Positions 58,601 through 62,741 of a stretch of 64,000 nt of DNA are shown one piece after another. Source of the DNA: Phymorhynchus buccinoides (lineage: Eukaryota > Mollusca > Gastropoda > Neogastropoda > Raphitomidae); NCBI GenBank assembly GCA_017654935.2, contig CM065690.1, forward strand, positions 39,085,742 to 39,149,741, in the 5' to 3' direction. The translations under genes were made by a program, and so were the position numbers. The stretch's first letter is position 1. Each line of letters starts with the position of its first letter. Below the pieces are notes generated by a model, which was given only the letters and a program-made list of their open reading frames with translations, was not told the DNA's origin and did not search any database.

Positions 58601-60621
58601 CGGCCTCACTAACATGGCTGGTACGTAGAAGTGCGTGTGTTTTTGTGTGTATGCACACGTCTGCATGCACATGCATGTGTGCTCTCCAACTCTCTATATG
58701 TGCTGTACAGTGTGTTGACATGATTTGTTCATGATGCTTGCTGTATAACTGTGTTTATAACAGTCAGAATTTTTCTCAGTGACAGACCTGACAATGTCAT
58801 GGCTGTAGTTGCATCAGCAGGGCCATAAGCAACATGATTTGAAATCGGCTGTACAGGTGTAGGATGATGCATACTGTGCAGGTGTGCTCATGATGTGTGC
58901 TACAAGGTGTACATGACGTGTCTTTTACAGGTGTGTTCATGATGTGTGCTACAAGGTGTACATGACGTGTCTTTTACAGGTGTGTTCATGATGTGTGCTA
59001 CAAGGTGTACATGATGTGTCTTTTACAGGTGTGTTCATGATGTGTGCTACAAGGTGTACATGACGTGTCTTTTACAGGTGTGTTCATGATGTGTGCTACA
59101 AGGTGTACATGACGTGTCTTTTACAGGTGTGTTCATGATGTGTGCTACAAGGTGTACATGATGTGTCTTTTACAGGTGTGTTCATGATGTGTGCTACAAG
59201 GTGTACATGATGTGTCTTTTACAGGTGTGTTCATGATGTGTGCTACAAGGTGTACATGACGTGTCTTTTACAGGTGTGTTCATGATGTGTGCTACAAGGT
59301 GTACATGATGTGTCTTTTACAGGTGTGTTCATGATGTGTGCTACAAGGTGTACATGACGTGTCTTTTACAGGTGTGTTCATGATGTGTGCTACAAGGTGT
59401 ACATGACGTGTCTTTTACAGGTGTGTTCATGATGTGTGCTACAAGGTGTACATGACGTGTCTTTTACAGGTGTGTTCATGATGTGTGCTACAAGGTGTAC
59501 ATGACGTGTCTTTTACAGGTGTGTTCATGATGTGTGCTACAAGGTGTACATGACGTGTCTTTTACAGGTGTGTTCATGATGTGTGCTACAAGGTGTACAT
59601 GATGTGTCTTTTACAGGTGTGTTCATGATGTGTGCTACAAGGTGTACATGACGTGTCTTTTACAGGTGTGTTCATGATGTGTGCTACAAGGTGTACATGA
59701 TGTGTCTTTTACAGGTGTGTTCATGATGTGTGCTACAAGGTGTACATGACGTGTCTTTTACAGGTGTGTTCATGATGTGTGCTACAAGGTGTACATGACG
59801 TGTCTTTTACAGGTGTGTTCATGATGTGTGCTACAAGGTGTACATGACGTGTCTTTTACAGGTGTGTTCATGATGTGTGCTACAAGGTGTACATGACGTG
59901 TCTTTTACAGGTGTGCTCATGATGTGTGCTACAAGGTGTACATGACGTGTCTTTTACAGGTGTGTTCATGATGTGTGCTACAAGGTGTACATGACGTGTC
60001 TTTTACAGGTGTGTTCATGATGTGTGCTACAAGGTGTACATGATGTGTCTTTTACAGGTGTGTTCATGATGTGTGCTACAAGGTGTACATGACGTGTCTT
60101 TTACAGGTGTGTTCATGATGTGTGCTACAAGGTGTACATGATGTGTCTTTTACAGGTGTGTTCATGATGTGTGCTACAAGGTGTACATGACGTGTCTTTT
60201 ACAGGTGTGTTCATGATGTGTGCTATACTGGTGTATTCATGTGTACATGTGCTCTGCATGTGTGTTCTTGATGTGCAGGTGTGCTCATGATGTGTGCTAC
60301 AAGGTGTACATGATGTGTATTTTACAGGTGTGTTCATGATGTGTGCTATACTGGTGTATTCATATGTACATGTGCTCTGCATGTGTGTTCTTGATGTATA
60401 CTATGCAGGTGTGCTCAGTATGTAATTATTCGTGACTTGACCTTTACAGGTGTGTTCATGCTGTGTCCTTTACAGGTGTGTTCATGATGGTGGCGGGTGG
60501 CATAGTGGCAGGGGTGCTGCTGATCTTTGTGGAGATTGCCTACAAGCGACACCGTGGGCTGAAGGATAAGGAACTGGAACTGGCCCGCAATGCAGCCGAC
60601 CGCTGGAGGGGAAACATCGAG
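21494..60621 (+). CDS. Nmdar1: NMDA-type ionotropic glutamate receptor subunit 1 (GluN1), 16 coding exons, 3' end not seen
   Basis: GluN1 is the obligatory glycine-binding subunit of NMDA receptor channels, tetrameric Ca2+-permeable cation channels of the postsynaptic membrane. Joining sixteen exons by GT-AG sites with matching phases gives 2610 nt, 870 codons without a stop. The order is signal peptide (about 1-28), amino-terminal domain (about 29-395), S1 (about 410-545), M1 (about 566-583), M2 pore loop with LLNSG (Asn at 620), M3 with SYTANLAAF (about 650), S2 (about 665-815), M4 (about 823-843) and a basic C0 stretch to 870. Vertebrate GluN1 up to the same splice point is of very similar length. 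The final cytoplasmic exon after IE at 60621 is not recognised in the remaining 3.4 kb. The gene is unusually long because introns carry transposons and minisatellites; several exon edges are tandemly duplicated. Confidence 0.95.
21908..22419 (+). other. GluN1 intron 1
   Basis: 512 bp, gtgagt to tttacag. No feature is seen inside. Confidence 0.8.
22420..22593 (+). CDS. Nmdar1: GluN1 exon 2: amino-terminal domain
   Basis: 58 codons, phase 0 at both ends. FLRTVPPY followed by HQADVW and [16 protein letters not shown] is the conserved second lobe entry of GluN1. The donor is gtaggt. Confidence 0.95.
22594..23121 (+). other. GluN1 intron 2
   Basis: 528 bp, AT-rich, nothing recognised. Confidence 0.8.
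23122..23222 (+). CDS. Nmdar1: GluN1 exon 3: amino-terminal domain
   Basis: 101 nt from gtgcag to gtgagt. It ends [10 protein letters not shown] with the last Ser codon split by the intron (phase 2), matching [12 protein letters not shown] of the family. NNYTND carries a potential N-glycosylation site. Confidence 0.93.
23223..24126 (+). other. GluN1 intron 3
   Basis: 904 bp. 23250-23470 is a degenerate tandem tract of cacactgacagtcac-like units, followed by a reverse-oriented R2 SINE-like copy. Confidence 0.75.
23625..23940 (-). mobile_element. SINE-like family R2, near full-length copy
   Basis: Reverse orientation: it ends on the + strand with ccagggaacaacaacagc, the complement of the (gtt)n head. 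Internal blocks match 27735-28065: ttgccttggcatgaggctgt, cataagctagaacgccaagg, gacaagctcccagcataac, ccacatggcggggtaatc and catccctagctgg. Confidence 0.82.
24127..24239 (+). CDS. Nmdar1: GluN1 exon 4: amino-terminal domain
   Basis: 113 nt. It begins in the split Ser codon, reads [16 protein letters not shown] and [11 protein letters not shown], and ends one base into a Gly codon at gtcagt. It aligns with SASEDDAATVYRAAAML and YVWLVGEREI of the family. Confidence 0.92.
24240..24693 (+). other. GluN1 intron 4
   Basis: 454 bp with no recognised feature; gtcagt to tggttcag. Confidence 0.75.
24694..24865 (+). CDS. Nmdar1: GluN1 exon 5: amino-terminal domain
   Basis: 172 nt. [17 protein letters not shown] and [10 protein letters not shown] match [20 protein letters not shown] of GluN1. 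It ends two bases into a Thr codon at a gtaagt donor. Confidence 0.93.
25541..25622 (+). repeat. (GT)n microsatellite
   Basis: About 80 bp of uninterrupted GT dinucleotide. Confidence 0.97.
25862..26589. mobile_element. Pogo/Tigger-type MITE, 728 bp, TA target site
   Basis: Left end CAGTGGAGTCC, right end GGACTCCACTG, both continuing into AACGAA-like inner bases, flanked by TA on each side. Multiple ttcgtta motifs lie in the body. No transposase is encoded. TA duplication and CAGTGG-type ends are those of the Tc1-mariner/pogo superfamily. Confidence 0.85.
26765..27720 (+). repeat. Diverged repeat block with 'gaccttgaaaaccgaaa' units
   Basis: About three diverged units of roughly 260-300 bp with ctgtctgtcccaaggatatc, cgtcaaattttgtgtg, ttttgccgtcgtgaccttg, aaccgaaaatct, gcttatgcccgttctgatg and gcataccgatcaaggtc. 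All open frames over it are short and unrelated to known domains. It looks like a spread, old repeat, not a gene. Confidence 0.65.
27735..28065 (+). mobile_element. SINE-like family R2, near full-length copy
   Basis: Head (gtt)n, then ccctggctaaaagactcc and aatgcatcagctggggatg, attacgtgtgtgactg, ccatgtgggcagccacat, gatgttatgctaggagc and tagccttggtgttctagcc, with the tail cacagccttaagccaagg. It is the best forward example of the family in this window. Confidence 0.82.
28091..28280 (+). repeat. (GT/TATG)n microsatellite abutting exon 6 acceptor
   Basis: About 190 bp of GTGTGTAT-type repeat ends three bases before the acceptor gcag. The usual pyrimidine tract of the intron is therefore replaced by a purine/T repeat. 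Length changes here would sit directly on the splice acceptor. Confidence 0.92.
28284..28428 (+). CDS. Nmdar1: GluN1 exon 6: amino-terminal domain
   Basis: [20 protein letters not shown] and [19 protein letters not shown] match [24 protein letters not shown] and VQVGIYNG of GluN1. Two donors fit: gttagc after GGLQ (28428) or gtcagc after VSPTK (28443). Both keep phase 0 and differ by five codons. The acceptor follows a GT repeat with no real pyrimidine tract. Confidence 0.88.
28505..29025 (+). repeat. 32-bp minisatellite with 'tctgtagaattc' core
   Basis: Seven regular units of 32 bp with tagaattccaggaaaacc, then about ten diverged units sharing only ctgtagaattc and catgg. The period is not a multiple of three, so the reverse-strand ORFs cycle through all three frames; this explains their repeated look. 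Confidence 0.9.
30039..30580. mobile_element. TA-flanked MITE, 542 bp
   Basis: Left end CAGACAAACCTCTATTTTA and its reverse complement at the right end differ by one base (C for T), with TA on both sides. Internal ggtcgta motifs repeat near both ends. It encodes no transposase. Confidence 0.85.
31204..31551 (-). pseudogene. LINE reverse transcriptase relic (3' of catalytic motif)
   Basis: The frame reads [15 protein letters not shown], then [18 protein letters not shown] and [12 protein letters not shown], the standard post-FADD part of CR1/L2-type reverse transcriptases. The coding sense reaches the edge of the Tigger element: just before the first Met, a one-base-short VKT(W)-MNENK can be read. 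Beyond the Tigger element the sense seems to resume (YVSNVKT across the joined TA), so the LINE was there first. Confidence 0.75.
31552..32610 (-). mobile_element. Tigger/pogo-type DNA transposon, internally deleted
   Basis: Ends CAGTGGTACCCCTCTA and TAGAGGGGTACCACTG are perfect over 16 bp and flanked by TA. The minus strand from 32253 encodes [17 protein letters not shown] with the psq-type helix-turn-helix, then a CENP-B-type segment with [14 protein letters not shown] sequence. After a frame change near 31900-31950 it reads [18 protein letters not shown] and [17 protein letters not shown], where NADE is the first acid of the DDE triad. The rest of the DDE domain is missing, so the copy is dead. 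Confidence 0.88.
32968..33090 (+). CDS. Nmdar1: GluN1 exon 7: end of amino-terminal domain
   Basis: 41 codons, phase 0 at both ends. [19 protein letters not shown] matches RKIIWPGGETEKPRGYQ of GluN1, the junction of amino-terminal and ligand-binding domains. The acceptor is tgatcag, again after a GT repeat; the donor is gtcagt. Confidence 0.93.
33150..33570 (+). repeat. 89-bp tandem repeat, about 4 copies
   Basis: Units with gtcatcagatgtcttcacat, gtgtgggtttagggtaatc and gtcaacctatttctcttta. The last three start 89 bp apart; the first is diverged. The array begins close after the exon 7 donor but does not contain exon sequence. Confidence 0.88.
34107..34265 (+). repeat. DIRS copy 1, left inverted terminal repeat
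   Basis: Starts aaaacaactgcattagcc and ends accggatatgtcattc. It pairs with 40287-40450. One mismatch is visible (gatgcgcaccc here, gacgcgcaccc in copy 2). Confidence 0.9.
35089..36060 (+). repeat. Degenerate 'cccggt' repeats in DIRS copy 1, with 342-bp tandem duplication
   Basis: Dense ccggttctcccggt, gtttacccggt and tcccggttgcttggcc motifs recur; two 342-bp blocks starting cggtggtacctgggagg lie in tandem. Copy 2 has only one such block. Long ORFs here reflect the repeat, not a conserved protein. Confidence 0.85.
36136..37186 (+). pseudogene. DIRS copy 1 Gag-like gene, frameshifted
   Basis: The first part (36136 to about 36650) reads [20 protein letters not shown] and [14 protein letters not shown]; the second part, in the next frame, reads [20 protein letters not shown] and [19 protein letters not shown] up to [11 protein letters not shown]. 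The helical, Ser/Leu-rich second half resembles Gag of DIRS elements. The frame change near 36620-36660 is shared with copy 2, so it predates the duplication. Confidence 0.65.
37187..38605 (+). other. DIRS copy 1, region between Gag and recombinase hinge
   Basis: Open frames are short and broken. No reverse transcriptase motif could be found. A deleted form of the extra recombinase-like segment lies at the end: the sequence jumps from gagtttgtcttc to ttcagtatgag near 38530. Confidence 0.6.
38606..38863 (+). pseudogene. DIRS copy 1 RNase H to recombinase hinge
   Basis: [19 protein letters not shown] followed by [19 protein letters not shown] is the characteristic linker at the end of the DIRS RT/RNase H frame. 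The recombinase frame starts within it in another reading frame, the overlap usual for this group. The rest of RNase H is missing upstream. Confidence 0.75.
38704..39852 (+). pseudogene. DIRS copy 1 tyrosine recombinase, broken
   Basis: The core-binding part reads [20 protein letters not shown] and [20 protein letters not shown]; the catalytic part has [14 protein letters not shown] (H-x-x-R box) and, after a TAG following [15 protein letters not shown] with the nucleophile Tyr. The 367-codon open frame is misleading: between about codons 215 and 285 it is out of the true frame, because indels near 39310, 39381 and 39556 offset each other. Copy 2 shows the true frame there ([11 protein letters not shown]..., [20 protein letters not shown]). 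Confidence 0.85.
40134..40236 (+). repeat. DIRS copy 1 internal complementary region (ICR)
   Basis: 103 bp that is the exact reverse complement of 40443-40545, the head-to-tail junction of the two elements. In DIRS elements the ICR pairs with both termini and templates completion of the circular intermediate. Here it shows what the joined ends should look like. Confidence 0.93.
40287..40460 (-). repeat. DIRS copy 1, right inverted terminal repeat
   Basis: Starts gaatgacatatccggtgcc and runs to ggctaatgcagttgttttg, the inverse of the left end. Confidence 0.9.
40443..40545 (+). repeat. Head-to-tail junction between DIRS copies
   Basis: Right end of copy 1 (to about 40503, aaaatccacca) joined directly to the left end of copy 2 (from about 40504, atctaatttaatc). 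The exact reverse complement is the ICR of each copy. Confidence 0.92.
42381..43335 (+). pseudogene. DIRS copy 2 Gag-like gene, frameshifted
   Basis: Same two-frame layout as copy 1, with [15 protein letters not shown] at the entry to the second part. Later it diverges by a 2-bp change near 43288 (ctcttcaagagg versus ctcttcaaagagg), which ends this frame earlier. Confidence 0.65.
44644..44990 (+). pseudogene. Second recombinase-like segment (core-binding part) in DIRS copy 2
   Basis: Reads [20 protein letters not shown], then in shifted frames [34 protein letters not shown] and [13 protein letters not shown]. This parallels the main recombinase of the same element block by block: [60 protein letters not shown]. 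It is broken by a stop at 44836 and lacks any catalytic part. In copy 1 most of it is deleted. Confidence 0.75.
45076..46228 (+). pseudogene. DIRS copy 2 tyrosine recombinase, frameshifted
   Basis: The first frame runs to about 45700 (HFFRHC), then a +1 shift continues from 45722 as [40 protein letters not shown] and [14 protein letters not shown], stopping at the same TAG after AFW as in copy 1. [12 protein letters not shown] follows the stop. H-x-x-R and Tyr are present. Copy 2 needs one frame correction, whereas copy 1 needs several. Confidence 0.83.
46510..46612 (+). repeat. DIRS copy 2 internal complementary region
   Basis: Same 103 bp as 40134-40236. Confidence 0.92.
46880..46932 (-). 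repeat. R1 repeat head fragment beside DIRS right end
   Basis: tactcattatggccttttgg followed by cctgggaacacagaagaag is the reverse complement of the R1 head. DIRS copy 2 ends exactly where this begins. It lies only 25 bp before the exon 8 acceptor. Confidence 0.75.
46958..47072 (+). CDS. Nmdar1: GluN1 exon 8: start of S1 glycine-binding half
   Basis: 115 nt. [19 protein letters not shown] aligns with IVTIHQEPFVYVKPTLSDG of GluN1, followed by a shorter Cys-containing loop ([19 protein letters not shown]). It ends one base into a Gly codon at gtcagt. The acceptor gctgcag lacks a strong pyrimidine tract, and the upstream neighbour is repeat DNA. Confidence 0.93.
47054..47367 (+). repeat. 157-bp tandem duplication covering exon 8 end and donor
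   Basis: The string tgccacaacttcacc at 47054 recurs at 47211, 157 bp later, with donor gtcagtacaccacgcc following in both. The third start, tgccactctc at 47368, continues as ordinary R1 sequence. The unit is the last 19 bp of exon 8 plus a reverse-oriented R1 piece. The second copy has cctgtg for ccagtg before the donor. Confidence 0.88.
47073..47625 (-). repeat. R1 repeat copies in intron 8
   Basis: Reverse-oriented R1, with its 3' part present twice because of the 157-bp duplication. It begins within 8 bp of the exon 8 donor. Confidence 0.82.
47626..47801. mobile_element. TA-flanked MITE, 176 bp
   Basis: Ends CAGCGGAACCTCCCTTATAA and its near-complement TTATCAGGGAGGTTCCACTG, with TA on both sides. 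The body has repeated cctcccttataagacc. It is Tigger-type and lies beside the R1 head. Confidence 0.87.
47802..48575 (+). other. Intron 8 remainder with long pyrimidine tract
   Basis: 47995-48425 is a T/C-rich tract (over 400 bp) with an internal tandem copy of about 106 bp (ccttaccacttgatttgtc at 48184 and 48290). Such a tract may act as a splicing enhancer or decoy, but this cannot be judged from sequence alone. Confidence 0.75.
48576..48873 (+). repeat. Triplicated exon 9 acceptor and first half (two extra copies)
   Basis: Units start at 48576, 48707 and 48834 (131 and 127 bp apart) with atatgggcgttgttttacc and end before the next. Each contains ttgtgcag or tgtgcag and the reading [20 protein letters not shown] (first two) or [15 protein letters not shown] (third, true exon). 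Extra copy A reaches a stop after KIYL. Copy B reads on into the third unit out of frame and stops there. Neither has an evident donor. Confidence 0.92.
48874..48992 (+). CDS. Nmdar1: GluN1 exon 9: S1 segment
   Basis: 119 nt, from ttgtgcag to gtcagt. [20 protein letters not shown] and [13 protein letters not shown] match QCCYGFCIDLLIKLARTM and HLVADGKFGTQER. It is chosen over the two upstream copies because only this one continues through the conserved segment to a donor in phase with exon 10. Confidence 0.93.
48993..49372 (+). other. GluN1 intron 9
   Basis: 380 bp, gtcagt to tttcttttcag, no feature seen. Confidence 0.8.
49373..49537 (+). CDS. Nmdar1: GluN1 exon 10: S1 ligand-contact segment
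   Basis: 55 codons, phase 0. [20 protein letters not shown] is followed by PLTISPERA, which holds the Pro, Thr and Arg that in GluN1 bind the glycine backbone, then [17 protein letters not shown] leading to the pre-M1 linker. It is one of the most conserved exons of the gene. Confidence 0.96.
49590..49695 (+). mobile_element. Possible SINE 3' fragment
   Basis: ctggctgcgatgcgctctcc, gcaatccgaatttcacag and a tail of actataaagtaccaaatacc resemble the 3' part of mollusc SINEs with short A-rich repeats. Only one copy is visible in the window, so the class is uncertain. Confidence 0.4.
50040..50345 (-). repeat. R1 repeat, reverse copy
   Basis: Runs from aaatagttcccccacattc to atgacccgggaatgcagg, then (gaa)n: the complete R1 order in reverse. 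Confidence 0.82.
50640..51555 (+). repeat. Decayed tandem copies of exon 11 acceptor and 5' edge
   Basis: Two clear copies: 51187-51270 (after caccag, reads [20 protein letters not shown] then stop) and 51321-51395 (after cccaccag, reads [20 protein letters not shown] then stop). More worn relics lie near 50652, 50723, 51060 and 51455, recognisable by acacag/aaggactccagcctg-like strings. The true exon follows at 51556. Confidence 0.88.
51556..51790 (+). CDS. Nmdar1: GluN1 exon 11: pre-M1, M1 and M2 pore loop
   Basis: 235 nt, phase 0 to phase 1. It reads [20 protein letters not shown], then M1 ([20 protein letters not shown]), [17 protein letters not shown], and the pore loop [19 protein letters not shown]. 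The Asn at 51772-51774 is the pore-lining site that in GluN1 governs Ca2+ permeability and Mg2+ block. The donor used here is GAAG/gtgatg, a weak match to consensus; seven further equivalent donors follow in the repeat array. Confidence 0.95.
51721..52612 (+). repeat. Eightfold tandem array of the M2 pore segment with donor and intron start
   Basis: Units start at 51721, 51841, 51952, 52072, 52192, 52303, 52423 and 52543; periods are 120 or 111 bp, all multiples of three. Each unit is 24 codons of exon 11 end ([17 protein letters not shown] then xSxIGEG) plus 13-16 codons of former intron (Asp/Asn-rich). Residues at the pore site are N, Y, Y, Y, N, Y, Y, N. The open frame runs unbroken from 51556 to 52773. 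Unit 7 has FSLGV for FSWGV; unit 8 has MCFSWG and SVIGKG. Confidence 0.95.
52613..53147 (+). other. Remainder of GluN1 intron 11
   Basis: About 535 bp after the last array donor, ending in a normal acceptor (acattttcag). No gene or repeat is recognised. Confidence 0.75.
53148..53296 (+). CDS. Nmdar1: GluN1 exon 12: M3 helix and start of S2
   Basis: 149 nt. [18 protein letters not shown] leads into M3 with [28 protein letters not shown] is the gating motif of ionotropic glutamate receptors. It ends DDPR at gtgaga, phase 0. Confidence 0.96.
53297..54023 (+). other. GluN1 intron 12
   Basis: 727 bp with a (TGCG)n tract (53320-53380) and a probable LINE relic on the minus strand. Confidence 0.7.
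53479..53781 (-). pseudogene. Possible LINE reverse transcriptase relic
   Basis: The minus strand reads [12 protein letters not shown] and, 15 codons later, [11 protein letters not shown]. The spacing and the FADD core suggest motifs B-C of a non-LTR reverse transcriptase. The rest is too decayed to classify. Confidence 0.45.
54024..54181 (+). CDS. Nmdar1: GluN1 exon 13: S2 segment
   Basis: 158 nt. [20 protein letters not shown] and [20 protein letters not shown] match [20 protein letters not shown] of GluN1. It ends two bases into a Gly codon at gtacgt. The second Ser of the family's SS pair, a glycine contact in GluN1, is Ala here. Confidence 0.95.
54751..55193. mobile_element. TIR element, 443 bp, with zinc-finger-like ORF
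   Basis: Perfect 16-bp inverted ends (CAGACCTGTTTACCCT and complement) flanked by the direct repeat GTCATG (54745-54750 and 55194-55199). Inside, a 62-codon ORF (54929-55117) reads [19 protein letters not shown], a C-x2-C followed by spaced His, as in BED fingers of hAT transposases. A six-base duplication is unlike the usual eight for hAT. Confidence 0.75.
55553..55662 (+). repeat. (GT)n and (GTGC)n microsatellite
   Basis: About 110 bp. It follows a gtgaggggtgcc context and precedes a tail-like sequence with tttgtaaagtgctgtgagg and (ATT)n. Confidence 0.95.
55943..56115 (+). CDS. Nmdar1: GluN1 exon 14: S2 with ligand-binding Asp
   Basis: 173 nt. [20 protein letters not shown] followed by [20 protein letters not shown] matches [20 protein letters not shown] and GFGIGMRKDS. 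The Asp of FIWDS contacts the glycine amino group in GluN1. It ends one base into a Ser codon at gtgagt. Confidence 0.95.
56605..57250 (+). repeat. 63-bp minisatellite, about 10 copies
   Basis: Units with atgacaacaaatcatcagc, acaaagaactccattat, aagcgaacatacacac and aaaaagcaac; worn copies extend to about 57400. Because 63 is a multiple of three, long repetitive ORFs exist on both strands. They are not genes. Confidence 0.94.
57597..57930 (+). repeat. R1 repeat, forward copy
   Basis: (ttc)n, ctacattcccaggccat, ttcactggtctcctcgctgc, agccgacacattccg, aagttacaagcac and ccagaaggtgg, ending in a run of more than 20 C near 57903-57926. Confidence 0.85.
58325..58470 (+). mobile_element. Diverged R2-like SINE fragment
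   Basis: gttccccagcttaaaaagc, attacgtgtatggctgc and ccgccacatgggcggcc parallel the R2 order at lower identity. Confidence 0.5.
58513..58620 (+). CDS. Nmdar1: GluN1 exon 15: end of S2
   Basis: 108 nt. [20 protein letters not shown] and [11 protein letters not shown] match [20 protein letters not shown] and NAPATLTFENMAG. It ends one base into a Gly codon at gtacgt. Confidence 0.94.
58621..60475 (+). other. GluN1 intron 15
   Basis: 1.86 kb, mostly the 49-bp minisatellite. 58621-58870 shows nothing else. Confidence 0.85.
58880..60475 (+). repeat. 49-bp minisatellite made of the exon 16 acceptor and exon start
   Basis: 27 units begin cttttacag at 58922 + 49k (k = 0 to 26, last at 60196) with no indel. 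A partial unit precedes, and three to five diverged units follow to 60475. Each unit reads cttttacag/GTGTGTTCATGATG, then tgtgctacaaggtgtacatg and a(c/t)gtgt; the first 23 bp match the real acceptor and exon start at 60468-60490. Variation is almost limited to gacgtgt versus gatgtgt. Use of a repeat acceptor would read [10 protein letters not shown] then stop. Confidence 0.95.
60476..60621 (+). CDS. Nmdar1: GluN1 exon 16: M4 helix and C0 segment
   Basis: 146 nt. [20 protein letters not shown] is M4; [20 protein letters not shown] and ADRWRGNIE is C0, the membrane-proximal cytoplasmic segment that in vertebrates binds calmodulin and alpha-actinin. The donor gtctgt at 60622 is weak but falls at the same place as the vertebrate C0/C1 splice point. 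Reading through instead would add 28 unrelated codons before a stop. Confidence 0.93.
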
Positions 60622-60825
60622 GTCTGTGCTCTGCTGACTCTGCACGATTTAGACCATTTCGTTTCTTTATCTTCTCTCCAATTTCCTTACTGTTATTCTT
60701 TGTTGTGAGCTTGTTGTCAGTGATGTTGTTGCCATTTGTGTGATTCCTCTTCAGCATAAGGTCTGGATACATAAGATAAATCAAGAGTCTATGGCTGTCT
60801 TTTGTAATCAAATTTTTAACAGTCC
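60622..60825 (+). other. Start of intron 16
   Basis: Follows the weak donor gtctgt. No feature is recognised; the final GluN1 exon is not found here. Confidence 0.6.
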
Positions 60826-60829
60826 CCCT

Positions 60830-61555
60830 GGATACAAAAAATAAATCAAGAATTTATGGCTGTCTTTCATAATCACACTATAGCAGTCCTTCTGGATGCA
60901 TAAATCAAGTCTATAGCTGTCTTTCATAATCACACTATAGCAGTCCTACTGGATGCATAAATCAAGTCTATAGCTGTCTTTCATAATCACACTATAGCAG
61001 TCCTACTGGATGCATAGATCAAGTCTATAGCTGTCTTTCATAATCACACTATAGCAGTCCTACTGGATGCATAGATCAAGTCTATAGCTGTCTTTCATAA
61101 TCACACTATAGCAGTCCTAGTGGATGCATAAATCAAGTCTATAGCTGTCTTTCATAATCACACTATAGCAGTCCTAGTGGATGCGCTATAGCTGTCTTTC
61201 ATAATCACACTATAGCAGTCCTACTGGATGCATAAATCAAGTCTATAGCTGTCTTTCATAATCACACTATAGCAGTCCTACTGGATGCATAGATCAAGTC
61301 TATAGCTGTCTTTCATAATCACACTATAGCAGTCCTACTGGATGCATAAATCAAGTCTATAGCTGTCTTTCATAATCACACTATAGCAGTCCTAGTGGAT
61401 GCATAAATCAAGTCTATAGCTGTCTTTCATAATCACACTATAGCAGTCCTAGTGGATGCGCTATAGCTGTCTTTCATAATCACACTATAGCAGTCCTACT
61501 GGATGCATAAATCAAGTCTATAGCTGTCTTTCATAATCACACTATAGCAGTCCTC
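60830..61555 (+). repeat. 57-bp minisatellite, about 13 copies
   Basis: Units with ctatagctgtctttcataat, cacactatagcagtccta and ctggatgcataaatcaagt. Two units share the same internal deletion (ggatgcgctatag near 61181 and 61455), which points to duplication of a multi-unit block. Confidence 0.94.
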
Positions 61556-61689
61556 ACCACCTCTTTAGCTTTCCTGAAACATTTTTCCATTGCAGCATCT
61601 TCAGGCATTTTTTGTTGTCCATGTACACATTCTACTTTATACTTTTTTTAGTATTGATAATCGGTTTCTTTTCAATTAACCTTTTTTAA

Positions 61690-62350
61690 ACGGATAAGAC
61701 GTATCCGAGTGACGGGAATTCCCTTTCCTGCTGACGGATCACTCGCATACGTCGTATCCAAAATCCAAACGTGGAGACGGGTCGTTCGTATACGTCAGAC
61801 CAGACTTTACAGAATCCCTTACCTTGTTTCTCTGTGCAATAAGGGAAGCAACCTCTACGAGAAGTTTTTTGGATATCTTGGCAAGATTATCGCCGCTAGT
61901 TCACACTCTAATAGTCTGTGTACGTGAAGGAATTTCGCTTTGGAATGTGAAACCGGCGATCGGGATTTCCCACGTAGGCGGGTTGGAATTCTGGTACCAA
62001 AAAAAGATGTCTGCTAGACAAAATCGTGGTGCGAGTTTCTCTGCAAGAGAGGTGTTAGAAATAATGATTTCAAGGTAAAGATTAAGCTTTTTCGTCCCAT
62101 GTTTTCCTTGTTTTTTACTTCCCATAACCTTAGCTACTTTAGGAGAACAGCGTGACTATATTTTATTAGCGATCAAATAAATGTTACCATAACCGATTAG
62201 TCCTGTGTTTGCTCTTTCATTTGGTACCAAACACTAAGATGTTGACATTTCTTTACCTCGCGTAAAAAAAAATCAGAAAAGTGACCAAAATATCTCGTCA
62301 GCAGGGAATAGGAGCTGTGTGGGCGATGCGTCACAGGGGAAGAGCAGTGC
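61690..62350 (+). other. CpG-rich unclassified segment
   Basis: Richer in CpG than its surroundings, with an imperfect inverted pair ataagacgtatcc / gcatacgtcgtatcc near 61694 and 61745, and agcagggaataggagc near 62299 as a rough inverse of attccctttcctgctg at 61718. This suggests a decayed transposon with terminal inverted repeats. No ORF of known type is seen. Confidence 0.4.
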
Positions 62351-62689
62351 CGACCCAGCTGCAGGCGGGATAGTATTAAGAGTCGCTGAGGAAAATGTAA
62401 ATATAGTCAGGAAGAAAGTTTAGGGGGTAAAGGCTGTTATAGTGTTCCGATTTTCATTGTGCCTTTGTTTTATGTAAGTGTATGTGTCAACAAGGAAACA
62501 GGTCCAGCTGTCAATATAGAGCAATCTGTGTATCATGATTGTGCAGCCTATCCCCACAGCTTATCTTCTCTTCTTATCTTATCTTTTTCATTGTTGTCAA
62601 CTGTGCTGTTTAAAAAAAATCATATTTACCAAAGTTTATTTCCATTTGTATGTCTTTCCACCACTGCTGTTGTGTGGTGAATTGCAAAG

Positions 62690-62692
<3 letters not shown>

Positions 62693-62741
<49 letters not shown>
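62693..62741 (+). repeat. (GT)n microsatellite
   Basis: About 48 bp of GT dinucleotide. The flanks to 63190 hold nothing recognised apart from short G/T-rich runs. Confidence 0.95.

Noticed and set aside
58922..60244. Regular direct repeats that could suggest a CRISPR array (also 56605-57250 and 60830-61555)
   Set aside because: The repeats are contiguous with no unique spacers, and the setting is an animal gene.
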